Assembly (NCBI RefSeq): GCF_000378305.1
Contig: NZ_KB899538.1
Span: 682,001-746,000 of the forward strand
Direction of reading: 5' to 3'
Length of the DNA: 64,000 nucleotides
DNA from: Thioalkalivibrio sp. ALJ12
GTDB taxonomy: Bacteria; Pseudomonadota; Gammaproteobacteria; Ectothiorhodospirales; Ectothiorhodospiraceae
Shown here: piece by piece, positions 23,438 through 30,951 of the stretch
How the letters are laid out: each line of letters opens with the position of its first letter
How positions within the stretch are numbered: the stretch's first letter is position 1
The notes under the pieces: generated by a model
What the model saw: only the letters and a program-made list of their open reading frames with translations
The model's database searches: none
Told to the model about the DNA's origin: nothing
Made by a program: the position numbers and the translations under genes

Positions 23438-24178
23438 ATGGGCTGGGTCACGGGGACCGTGCAGGAGTGCAAACAGTGGACGGATCGCCTCTTCTCGCTG
23501 CGGGTAGAGGCGGATGTGGAGCCGTTCAAGGCCGGGCAGTTCAACCGGCTGCGCCTGGAGATCGACGGCGAGCCGGTCGCACGCCCCTATTCCTATGTGA
23601 ACGCGCCGGACGAAACCCCGCTGGATTTCTACCTGATCACGGTGCCGGAGGGCCCGTTGTCGAACCGGCTGGTGCAGCTGGAGCCCGGGGATACGGTTGA
23701 GCTGATGCCTCGCGCCACGGGGTTCTTCACCCTGGACGAGCTGCCGGACAGTCGCGACCTGTGGTTGCTGTCCACCGGCACCGCGCTGGGGCCCTTCCTG
23801 TCGATGCTGAAGACCGACACCCCGTGGGAGCGCTTCGAGAACATCCGGCTGGTCCACGCCGTGCGCAAGGCGGACGAACTGACCTACCAGGATACGATCC
23901 GGCAGTTCCAGGAACGCGCCCCGAAACAGTTTCAGTACATCCCGTTCGTTAGCCGCGAACCCTGCCCGGGCGGGCTCGAGGGCCGCGTCCCCGCGGCGAT
24001 TGCCGAGGGCCGCCTGGAGCATCACGCCGGGCTCGAGATCGCGCCGGAGCACTCGCAGGTGATGCTGTGCGGCAACCCGGCCATGGTAAAGGACACCGCC
24101 ACCATCCTCCGCGAGCGCGGGCTGGAGAAGAACCGCCGCCGCAAGCCGGGACACATCACCACCGAGAATTACTGGTAG
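23438..24178 (+). CDS. fpr: Ferredoxin--NADP reductase
   Basis: A 246-residue FAD enzyme. The FAD-binding RPYSYVN lies near residue 50, and the nucleotide-binding STGTALGPFLSM near residue 108. MLCGNPAMV near residue 210 and the C-terminal ENYW are those of the bacterial Fpr subclass. It passes electrons between NADPH and ferredoxin or flavodoxin. The ATG at 23438 gives the family start (MGWVTGTVQ). A large inverted repeat follows 14 bases after its stop and may end transcription. Confidence 0.93.
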   Translation: MGWVTGTVQECKQWTDRLFSLRVEADVEPFKAGQFNRLRLEIDGEPVARPYSYVNAPDETPLDFYLITVPEGPLSNRLVQLEPGDTVELMPRATGFFTLDELPDSRDLWLLSTGTALGPFLSMLKTDTPWERFENIRLVHAVRKADELTYQDTIRQFQERAPKQFQYIPFVSREPCPGGLEGRVPAAIAEGRLEHHAGLEIAPEHSQVMLCGNPAMVKDTATILRERGLEKNRRRKPGHITTENYW

Positions 24179-24192
24179 GCCCTGGGTCATGG

Positions 24193-24262
24193 TGTAGGAG
24201 GCCAGCCCTCTGGCCGATGGTTTTTTCCGGCGTCCGATCGGCCAGAGGGCTGGCCTCCTACA
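24193..24262. repeat. Repeat D, long inverted pair
   Basis: A 26-base arm (24193-24218) and its exact reverse complement (24237-24262) with 18 bases between, including TTTTTT. The arm from TGTAGGAGGCC to CTGGCCGAT also occurs alone at 21187. It lies between convergent fpr and the hydrolase gene and could act as a two-way terminator or as a transcript end protector. Confidence 0.85.
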
Positions 24263-24280
24263 GTTCGGCGTGCGCTGGGG

Positions 24281-25051
24281 CTAATCGAGCAGGTTGGCGG
24301 CCCAGGCGTGGATCAGCCCGGCGACATACCGGGTGTGCTCCGGGCGCGAGAGCAGGTGGTCGGTCTGGTGCAGGGCGACGAAGCTCTTGGGGTGGTGGGC
24401 CTGCTGGAAGATCCGGCGGGCGTGATCGACGCTCACCACCGTATCGCCGGGGGCGTGCAGCAGCAGCAGCGGCTGCGTCATGCGTTCCAGGGCACTGTCC
24501 AGTGTCGGCTCTTCGATCGAATCCAGGAATGCCCGTCCGATCTCGACCGGGCGGCCGCCAATATTGACGCGGGCGAAGCCTTCGCGCTCGATGGTGTCAG
24601 CGATGTCACCAAACAGGTGCGCGACATGGCCGGGCCGGCTGGGTGCGGCGATGGTGACAATGCCGCCCAGTTCTTCGCGCTGGCTGCCGACGTGGATGGC
24701 CATGGCCCCGCCGAAACTGTGGCCAATCAGGAGGTCGGTGGGCTCGCCGGTCGCCTGTTTCAATGCATCCAGGGCCGCGTTCAGGTCCTCGCAATAGGTA
24801 TCCAGCGTGCTGTCGCGAAACCGGCCCTCGGAGTCGCCCAGGCCGGCGAAGTCGAAACGCAGCGTGGCGATGCCTTCCTCCGCCAGGGCGCGCGCCAGGC
24901 GTACGGTCGCGGGGAAGTCCTTGGAACAGGCGAAGCAGTGTGCGATACAGGCCTGGCCCAGCAGCGGACCGTCATCCGGTTCGACCAGGACGCCGTTCAG
25001 GCGTATGCCGCGGGGGGTGTCGATAGGCAGGCTGGTGTTGCGGATGGCCAT
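24281..25051 (-). CDS. Alpha/beta hydrolase
   Basis: A 256-residue alpha/beta hydrolase. It has an early IAHCFACSKDF stretch, the nucleophile elbow GHSFGGA near residue 112, an Asp in LLHAPGDTVVS and a His in LHQTDHLLS, so the catalytic triad is present. The sequence pattern is that of the hydrolase half of the bifunctional hydrolase/OsmC proteins, but no OsmC domain follows here. The ATG at 25051 is chosen as it gives the family start (MAIRNTSLPIDTPRG). The substrate is unknown. Confidence 0.82.
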   Translation of the reverse strand: MAIRNTSLPIDTPRGIRLNGVLVEPDDGPLLGQACIAHCFACSKDFPATVRLARALAEEGIATLRFDFAGLGDSEGRFRDSTLDTYCEDLNAALDALKQATGEPTDLLIGHSFGGAMAIHVGSQREELGGIVTIAAPSRPGHVAHLFGDIADTIEREGFARVNIGGRPVEIGRAFLDSIEEPTLDSALERMTQPLLLLHAPGDTVVSVDHARRIFQQAHHPKSFVALHQTDHLLSRPEHTRYVAGLIHAWAANLLD

Positions 25052-25110
25052 GGGCGCGGGATGGTCCGGGCGGGGTGGGTCTGCGATGATACGCGAGCTG
25101 GAAGTATCTC

Positions 25111-25341
25111 GTGACCGCACAGACAAGCGAGGAGGGGCTGTTGGAGACGGAGAGTCAGATTCGTGCACGACTGGCGGAGCTTGAGTCCGAGCATCGGGCG
25201 CTGGATTCCGCGATCGCGGTGATGCACGAGCAACCGGCGCCGGATGCCTTCGCGATCCAGCGGCTGAAAAAGCGCAAGCTGCAGCTGAAAGACGCCATCC
25301 AGCGGCTGCGCAGTCGCTTGATCCCTGACTTGAACGCCTGA
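25111..25341 (+). CDS. YdcH-like (DUF465) coiled-coil protein
   Basis: A 76-residue coiled-coil protein. The IRARLAELESEHRALDSAIA and RLKKRKLQLKDAIQRLRS segments fit the DUF465/YdcH pattern, whose function is unknown. It starts with GTG at 25111 and ends DLNA. A two-way terminator lies 18 bases after its stop, facing fccB. Confidence 0.8.
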   Translation: MTAQTSEEGLLETESQIRARLAELESEHRALDSAIAVMHEQPAPDAFAIQRLKKRKLQLKDAIQRLRSRLIPDLNA

Positions 25342-25358
25342 GCCGCCCCACAAAAGAA

Positions 25359-25385
25359 GACGGCGCCCGCAGGCGCCGTCTTCAT
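25359..25385. terminator. Two-way terminator between ydcH-like gene and fccB
   Basis: The stem GACGGCGCC / GGCGCCGTC has a four-base loop. On the plus strand it is followed by TTCATCC and on the minus strand by TTCTTTTG, so it can stop transcripts from both convergent genes. Confidence 0.85.
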
Positions 25386-25419
25386 CCGTCGTTTACAGCC
25401 GTCATGGCTGTGAGTGAGG

Positions 25420-26724
25420 CTAGCCCCAGATGTCCTGGGTGATCCCGGCGTACCACGCCTGAGTGTACGCGGCCTCGCGAGCGCGGAAGCTGGAGGTCTC
25501 GCCCGAGGGGCTGACACCGCCAGAGCCTTCGACGCCTGCTTGAGCACCATCCTGGTACTTGTACACGGCCGCCACGCTGATCCCGTGTTCCGGGGTGATC
25601 AGGCTGTAGCAGGTGTTGGCCGACGAGGGATCGAGCGGCTCCTGGTCCATCAACTCGCGCACAATCGCCGCGGCGACGATCTTGCCCTGGTTGTTGGCCG
25701 AGTGGCCGGACTTCGGCATGGCGCCCGCCACGCTGGCGTCCCCCAGTACGTAGATGTTGTCGTCCATCTCCGACTTGAAGGTTCGCTGGTCGACCGGGAC
25801 CCAGCCTTCGTCGTTGGTCAGGCCGACATCGTGGGCGATCTGGCCGGCCCGCTGCGCCGGGATGAAGTTCATCACGTCCGCGCGCACGCGTTCGAAGCCA
25901 CTGTCGGCCCGGGCGGTCATCTCGCCGACATCGATTTCCTCGACCAGGCCACCATCCGACGCGGCACGCCATTCGATCATGTCGCCGTAGTGCATCTCCC
26001 AGCCTTCCTCGAACAGGCCCTGCTTGGAGAAGTTGTCCTTGGCGTCGAGCACGATGATCTTGGAGCGCGGCTTGTGCTCCTTCAGGTAATGCGCGATCAG
26101 CGAGACGCGTTCGTACGGCCCCGGCGGGCAGCGGAACGGGTTCGGCGGCGCGACCATGACGAACACGCCACCGTTCGGCATCTCCAGTAGCTGCGAGCGC
26201 AGCAGCTCGGTCTGCGAGCCGGCCTTCCATGCGTGCGGGATCGTCTCCGCGTCGGCCTCTTCGATGCCGGGCATGTCGTCGTACTTGAAGTCGATTCCCG
26301 GCGACATGACCAGCTTGTCGTACTGCAGGCTGTCGCCGCTTTCGAGCCGGACGGTGCGGCTGTCGGCGTCCACGCCAACGACCTTGTCTTCGATCACGTC
26401 GATGCCGTCACGGTCGCGCAGGTTGTCGTAGCCGTGCGTGATTGCATCCATGCTCTCGAATCCGCCGATCACCCAGTTGCTGCCGTAGCAGGTGACGTAG
26501 GTGGCGTTGGGTTCGATCAGCGTGACCATCATGTCCGGAGAGAACTGTTTCAGGTAGCGCGCCGTGGTGGCACCGCCGGAGCCGCCCCCGACCACGACCA
26601 CATGGGCCTTGGCGCCGTTACGGGCGGCACGCGGGGCGCAGCCAATACCGGTCAGGGCGGCCGCGCTGGTGATCCCGAAGGCCTTCAGGAAATGGCGTCG
26701 AGTAAAATTGTGCATTGTTGTCAT
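25420..26724 (-). CDS. fccB: Flavocytochrome c sulfide dehydrogenase, flavoprotein subunit
   Basis: A 434-residue periplasmic FAD protein that oxidises sulfide to sulfur and passes electrons to the haem subunit FccA. A twin-arginine signal is present (RRHFLKAFG, residues 9-17). HVVVVGGGSGGATTARYL (near 41) binds FAD. Cys79 in YVTCYGSNW is placed to bind the flavin covalently, and Cys199 and Cys372 match the redox disulfide of the family. The start could be the second Met (26715), which lies at a better distance from a GGGGG. It follows fccA by 9 bases. This is a signature gene of sulfur-oxidising bacteria. Confidence 0.96.
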   Translation of the reverse strand: MTTMHNFTRRHFLKAFGITSAAALTGIGCAPRAARNGAKAHVVVVGGGSGGATTARYLKQFSPDMMVTLIEPNATYVTCYGSNWVIGGFESMDAITHGYDNLRDRDGIDVIEDKVVGVDADSRTVRLESGDSLQYDKLVMSPGIDFKYDDMPGIEEADAETIPHAWKAGSQTELLRSQLLEMPNGGVFVMVAPPNPFRCPPGPYERVSLIAHYLKEHKPRSKIIVLDAKDNFSKQGLFEEGWEMHYGDMIEWRAASDGGLVEEIDVGEMTARADSGFERVRADVMNFIPAQRAGQIAHDVGLTNDEGWVPVDQRTFKSEMDDNIYVLGDASVAGAMPKSGHSANNQGKIVAAAIVRELMDQEPLDPSSANTCYSLITPEHGISVAAVYKYQDGAQAGVEGSGGVSPSGETSSFRAREAAYTQAWYAGITQDIWG

Positions 26725-26733
26725 CCCCCGTGA

Positions 26734-27048
26734 TCAGAAGCGCGAGAAGTAGACCGACATCGCTTCGATCTCTTCGTCCGTGTAGCCCTTGGCGTGACGA
26801 TCCATGATGGTCGCGTCACGGTCGCCATCGCGGAATGCGCGCATCTGGCTCTGGATTACCTCCGGCGGGATTCGGCCCAGATCGGGCACGCCCTTTTCGG
26901 CGCCGGCGGCGTTGTGGCAGGCCTTGCAGGAAGCGGCCATCAGCTGGCCACGGGTGATTTCGTCATTGTCGGCGATAGCCTGGGATGCGGTACCCGCCAT
27001 CGCCAGCGAGGCCACCAGCCCCGCCACGAACAAACGTGATTGCTTCAT
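26734..27048 (-). CDS. fccA: Flavocytochrome c, cytochrome subunit (monohaem)
   Basis: A 104-residue periplasmic c-type cytochrome. A Sec signal (about residues 1-26, cut after AIA) is followed by CKACH at 41-45, the single haem site; Met82 in TIMDRHAKGY is a likely axial ligand. Some FccA proteins are dihaem and about twice as long, so this is the short monohaem kind. It precedes fccB by 9 bases in one operon. It would pass electrons from sulfide to the respiratory chain. Confidence 0.93.
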   Translation of the reverse strand: MKQSRLFVAGLVASLAMAGTASQAIADNDEITRGQLMAASCKACHNAAGAEKGVPDLGRIPPEVIQSQMRAFRDGDRDATIMDRHAKGYTDEEIEAMSVYFSRF

Positions 27049-27276
27049 GTGAACGGACTCCTCCGTCGTGAAGTGACTTTGTTATATGGCGACAGCTATC
27101 TCGGTACTGCCTTGTTTCTACTGCCCGGTGCGGTTGCCGGGCCGGTATGCACTTCCGGGTGTGTTCGCCCGGAGTTGCGCCTGATCGTGTGATGGAACGA
27201 TCATTGTTCTGGGATATAGCACAACGTATCCATCTTTTCGATGCCTTGAGAAGGCATCTGCAGCAGGAGAGAGGCC

Positions 27277-27588
27277 ATGACAGGGGAACGTCGGCGCCAT
27301 CCGCGCATCCCGATGACCGTCGAGGTGGTGGCGGAATGCAGTGATGGAAGCCAGGTACGGCTCACCACAAACGATATCTCCGGCGGTGGGGCCTTCCTGG
27401 CCTGGGAGGATCGTGATCAGGCCGGGATTGATGTCCTGAAGGGGCTGAGTCCGGGCGATCAGTTTATGTTGCAGGTGTTCGGCCTGCTGGGGGATGGCGG
27501 TGAACCGCCGCGGGTGCAGGCGCAGGTGGTGCGAGTGATGGAAGACGGGGTCGCCGTACAGTTCGATTCTGCCGCGCTGGGGGTGTAA
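27277..27588 (+). CDS. PilZ-domain protein
   Basis: A 103-residue single PilZ domain. RRRHPRIP at the start supplies the RxxxR c-di-GMP motif and NDISGGGAFL is the D/NxSxxG motif. The rest is beta-rich. Such proteins respond to c-di-GMP, often in type IV pilus or surface control. A GGAGAGAGG site precedes the ATG. It is divergent from fccA and converges with the DUF3775 gene. Confidence 0.85.
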   Translation: MTGERRRHPRIPMTVEVVAECSDGSQVRLTTNDISGGGAFLAWEDRDQAGIDVLKGLSPGDQFMLQVFGLLGDGGEPPRVQAQVVRVMEDGVAVQFDSAALGV

Positions 27589-27617
27589 TTCGACTCCGGC
27601 TGAGCCCGGAGCGCTTT

Positions 27618-28013
27618 TTACTGATCGGCGGCCTGCATCTGTTCCAGCCCGGCCTCCCATTCGTCCGCGATCATCGGATTGGCAACCAGGCGGTGGGCTG
27701 TGTCCGGGCTCCAGTCGTCGCGGGCATCCTCCAGAGCGCTTTCCCATTCCTCGACTGCGTAGTCGCCTCGGCCGACCGCACTGAGCGCTTGCAGCTCCGC
27801 CTGGTATTCCGGCCCGAGCCCACTCATTGTGTCCTCCAGCTCGCGCAGGGTCAGATCGCCCGCGTGGTCCGCCAGGACCTGCATGGCCCAGTCATCGTCC
27901 GAGGTGTCGGGGTTCGAGTCGGGGAACACGACCTCCTCCTTGGCGTGGAACTCCCGCGCCGCCTGGATCAGGCGGGCCAGCGTGTCGTCCTCGATGCCCA
28001 GGGGGGAGGCCAT
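27618..28013 (-). CDS. DUF3775 family protein
   Basis: A 131-residue acidic protein. The segments LARLIQAAREFHAKEEVVFP and LRELEDTMSGLGPEYQAELQ fit the DUF3775 family, for which I know no function. The ATG at 28013 is chosen because the gene upstream (DUF2288) ends at 28021; a longer frame from 28175 would run into it. The two are probably co-transcribed, 7 bases apart. Confidence 0.75.
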   Translation of the reverse strand: MASPLGIEDDTLARLIQAAREFHAKEEVVFPDSNPDTSDDDWAMQVLADHAGDLTLRELEDTMSGLGPEYQAELQALSAVGRGDYAVEEWESALEDARDDWSPDTAHRLVANPMIADEWEAGLEQMQAADQ

Positions 28014-28020
28014 GGCCGGG

Positions 28021-28335
28021 TCAGTGCGCCGTGCTGCGCTCCTGGGCGAGTACCCAGGGGGCGGCGACGATGGCGGTAAAGACGGGGTTGTTCGCCGCCC
28101 AGCGCCGTGCGTCGTCATCTGTGGCACGGGCGACCTGATCACTGGCCAGCCATTCGCTGACCTGATGCGTGGCATCGTCGCGAATTGCGCGGGCCACCTC
28201 GATCAGGTCCAGTTCGGGGGCCACGCGAATCACCACACCACGGGCGAAATGCGGCATCAGTTCGTCCCAGCGCAGGGGGCCGGCTTCTTCCTCCAGGGGT
28301 ACCTCGGGTTCGGAGGGGGCAGGGGCTTGGGTCAT
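28021..28335 (-). CDS. DUF2288 family protein
   Basis: A 104-residue protein. The GPLRWDELMPHFARGVVIRV start and NPVFTAIVAAPWVLAQE end are typical of DUF2288, a family without known function. It heads a two-gene minus-strand unit with the DUF3775 gene and is divergent from the PepSY gene. Confidence 0.8.
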   Translation of the reverse strand: MTQAPAPSEPEVPLEEEAGPLRWDELMPHFARGVVIRVAPELDLIEVARAIRDDATHQVSEWLASDQVARATDDDARRWAANNPVFTAIVAAPWVLAQERSTAH

Positions 28336-28431
28336 GACGGGAACATCCGGTTTCAGATAACGTTCAGGCTAGGCCTATAGCCTTGTAGCTGCAAGAGTTT
28401 GTTCGCCCACACCGTCACGGAGACTACCGCT

Positions 28432-28758
28432 ATGCGCCCCGGACCGGAGACCGTTGCCAAAGGCGGTGGCCGGAGACGCCGAGTCATCGGCGGCGCGGGT
28501 GTGCTCGGGCTTCTGCTGGCGATCCTGGTGGCGCCCTTCGCGGCGCAGGCCCAGTTCATCACCGAAGACCCGCGCGCGGCCGTCTGGACCCTGGACGAGG
28601 CGGTGTCGCGGGTGGAGGCCAACTACCCGGGGCGAGTCCTGTCCGCACGCGAAGATTTGACCGAGTACGGGAATCGCGTGTTTATCGTGCGTATCCTGAC
28701 CGACAACCAGCAGGTACGAACGATCAAGATCGAGGAAGGGACGGAGCTCGACCCATGA
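28432..28758 (+). CDS. PepSY-domain exported protein
   Basis: A 108-residue protein. Basic residues (13-19) and a hydrophobic stretch (about 20-42) form a signal anchor or signal peptide. Then follow a short PepSY-like domain, VWTLDEAVSRVEANYPGRVLSAREDL..., and a C-terminal strand IVRILTDNQQVRTIKIE. It is just upstream of a response regulator and overlaps it by 4 bases (ATGA). Its place suggests that it helps the two-component system, for example as a periplasmic ligand of the kinase. That is inferred from context only. Confidence 0.8.
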   Translation: MRPGPETVAKGGGRRRRVIGGAGVLGLLLAILVAPFAAQAQFITEDPRAAVWTLDEAVSRVEANYPGRVLSAREDLTEYGNRVFIVRILTDNQQVRTIKIEEGTELDP

Positions 28759-29471
28759 ATCTGCGCGTGGTAGTAATCGAGGACGACCTGGCTCTGCGCA
28801 GCCAGATCGCCGAAGAGATGGAGAACAATGGCTGTCGCGTGGATACCGCCTCGGACGGCGACACCGGCCTGTACCTGCTGACCGAGTACCACTGCGATAT
28901 CGCGGTGGTGGACCTGGGGCTGCCGGGCATGGACGGGCTCGACGTCATTCGCAAGGCCCGCGAGGTCAAGCCACAACTGCCCATCCTGATCCTCACGGCC
29001 CGTGACCGCTGGCAGGACAAGGTTGAAGGGCTCGAGGCCGGGGCCGATGACTACCTGACCAAGCCATTTCACATCCAGGAGCTGGTCGCGCGCCTGCGCG
29101 CCCTGGCTCGCCGCAGCCTGCAGGCCGGCCGCGAACGGCTGTTGTTCGGGCCGCTGGTGATCGACACCGCCACCGACGATGTCCGCCTGAACGACGAGCC
29201 GGTCTCGCTGACCACCTTCGAGTACCGCCTGCTGCTGACGCTGGTGCGCCAGCCGGGGCGCGTGCTGAGCAAGGAGGTGCTGGCGGACTACCTCTACGAG
29301 CACGACGAGGATCGCGAGAGCAACGTGATCGAGGTGTTGATCGGCCGCCTGCGCCGCAAGCTGGACCCGGACGGCAGCCTGGGCCTGATCGAGACCCTGC
29401 GCGGTCGGGGCTACCGTTTCGTGCGCGAGGCGGATGCCACGACCCCGTCCGATTCCACCTCGGACTCATGA
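28755..29471 (+). CDS. OmpR-family response regulator, PhoP-like
   Basis: A 238-residue DNA-binding response regulator. The receiver domain has the acidic pair ED (9-10), the phospho-acceptor Asp53 in VVDLGLPG and the invariant Lys in LTKPFH. A winged helix follows, with TTFEYRLLLTLVRQPGRVLS and SNVIEVLIGRLRRKL. The end is ETLRGRGYRFVRE plus a short tail. It overlaps the PepSY gene and lies just before a PhoQ-like kinase. The regulated genes are unknown, and nothing in the sequence identifies the signal. Confidence 0.93.
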   Translation: MNLRVVVIEDDLALRSQIAEEMENNGCRVDTASDGDTGLYLLTEYHCDIAVVDLGLPGMDGLDVIRKAREVKPQLPILILTARDRWQDKVEGLEAGADDYLTKPFHIQELVARLRALARRSLQAGRERLLFGPLVIDTATDDVRLNDEPVSLTTFEYRLLLTLVRQPGRVLSKEVLADYLYEHDEDRESNVIEVLIGRLRRKLDPDGSLGLIETLRGRGYRFVREADATTPSDSTSDS

Positions 29472-29511
29472 CGCCGCATACAGGCTGCATCGCCCCTTCG
29501 TCCGCCATCTC

Positions 29512-30834
29512 ATGAGACGCCCCCTGCGCCAGATCCGCAGCAGCCTGACCCTGCGCCTGGCACTGGTCGCGGGGGCTACCGTGCTGGTGTTTTCCCTGCT
29601 GACGGCCTGGGTGCTGGAGGCCGCCTTTCGCGACAACGCGGCAGATGCCGTCGAGACACGCCTGGAGGCCCAGGTCCTGCTGTTGATGGGGCTGGTCGAG
29701 GTCGTCGGGCGCAACGAGGTCCGCGTCCCCGATATGCTGCCCGAGAGCCGCCTGCAACTGCCCGCCAGTGGCCTCTATGCCCGCATCCTCGGTCCCGACG
29801 GTCGCACGCTCTGGCGCTCCCCGTCCGCGGTGGGGGTCTCCCTGCGCGGCTGGTCGGAGGACGACTTCTTCGCCTTCAGCCTCCCCGTGCAGTGGGAGCT
29901 GGACGGTGGCCAGGTCGGGCTGACCTTCCAGATGCTGGAGGACCGAGAGGCCTTCGAGGAACAGGTGGAGCAGTATCGCGCCAGCCTCTGGCAGGGGCTG
30001 ATGACGATGACGTTCTCGCTGATCGTCGCCCTGGGGCTGGCGCTGTGGTTCTGGGGGTTGTGGCCGCTGCGCCGCGTACAGGGCGACCTGGAGGCGCTGC
30101 GGCACGGGGATCATGGGCGACTGGAGGGCCCGTACCCGACCGAGGTGCAGGCCCTGACCGGAAGCATCAACGATCTGATCGAGTTCGAGCGCGCGCGGCT
30201 GAACCGCCAGCAGAACGCCCTGGCTGACCTGGCCCACAGCCTGAAGACCCCGATTTCCGCGCTGCGTCTCAACCTGGAGAGCCAGAACCCCGACCCCGAG
30301 GACATGCGGCGCCAGGTCGACCGGCTGCAGGCCATGGTGCAGCACCAACTCAGTCAGGCGCAGCGCCTGGGTCCGGCGCCGTTCCAGGCGCCCGAGCCGC
30401 TGGCCCCCATCATCGAGCGTACCTGCCAGGCGCTCGGACGGCTCGCCAGCCAGCAGGGCGTGGACCTGGACAGCGAGCTCGACCCTGGCTGTGCCCTGCG
30501 CATGGAGCCGGGTGCGATTTTCGAACTGCTGGGCAACACCCTGGACAACGCGATCCGCCATGCGACCAGCCGGGTGCGGATCTCGACGCATTGCACGCCG
30601 CAGGCCGTCACCCTGACCATTGATGACGATGGGCCCGGCATCGCGCCAGCGGATCGCGCCCGGGTACTGGAGCGGGGAGAGCGCGCCGACGTGCGCGGCG
30701 ATGCCGAGGCCGGCCAGGGCCTGGGGCTCAGCATCATCCAGGCCCTGGTGCAGGACCACGGTGGCGAGCTGCATATCGAACAGGCACCGGAGCTGCATGG
30801 TGCCCGCATCCGGATGGTGTTCCCGGCGTCTTAA
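29512..30834 (+). CDS. PhoQ-like sensor histidine kinase
   Basis: A 440-residue inner-membrane kinase. Two membrane segments (near residues 17-38 and 163-185) flank a periplasmic domain of about 120 residues. The H-box is ADLAHSLKTPIS, with His near residue 242, a form typical of PhoQ; NTLDNAIRHA is the N-box and IDDDGPGI and GLGLSI are the G-boxes. The start is uncertain: an ATG at 29434 has a better GAGGCGG site and would overlap the response regulator by 38 bases, while 29512 gives a family-like N-terminus. It forms an operon with the PepSY and response regulator genes. Confidence 0.9.
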   Translation: MRRPLRQIRSSLTLRLALVAGATVLVFSLLTAWVLEAAFRDNAADAVETRLEAQVLLLMGLVEVVGRNEVRVPDMLPESRLQLPASGLYARILGPDGRTLWRSPSAVGVSLRGWSEDDFFAFSLPVQWELDGGQVGLTFQMLEDREAFEEQVEQYRASLWQGLMTMTFSLIVALGLALWFWGLWPLRRVQGDLEALRHGDHGRLEGPYPTEVQALTGSINDLIEFERARLNRQQNALADLAHSLKTPISALRLNLESQNPDPEDMRRQVDRLQAMVQHQLSQAQRLGPAPFQAPEPLAPIIERTCQALGRLASQQGVDLDSELDPGCALRMEPGAIFELLGNTLDNAIRHATSRVRISTHCTPQAVTLTIDDDGPGIAPADRARVLERGERADVRGDAEAGQGLGLSIIQALVQDHGGELHIEQAPELHGARIRMVFPAS

Positions 30835-30858
30835 ACCGGGTGGCCTGTATGGCCTCAT

Positions 30859-30937
30859 GATGCGTTTCGCGTTGCTCAACGCATCCTACGATAGGCAGGG
30901 CGGGCTGTAGGATGTGTTGAGCGCAGCGAAACGCATC
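30859..30937 (+). repeat. Repeat C, inverted pair
   Basis: The arm GATGCGTTTCGCGTTGCTCA...CATCCTAC (30859-30889) is followed by its imperfect inverse GTAGGATGTGTTGAGCGCAG...ACGCATC (30907-30937). It lies between the kinase gene and the convergent dadA, and is close to the pair at 17451. Confidence 0.75.
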
Positions 30938-30951
30938 GCCCCGGGCCGAGA

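Noticed and set aside
27193-27208. TGGAACGATCATTGTT as a sigma-54 promoter of the PilZ gene
   Set aside because: The -24 GG is present but the -12 GC is GT, and the -24 element has a mismatch. Too weak without mapping.
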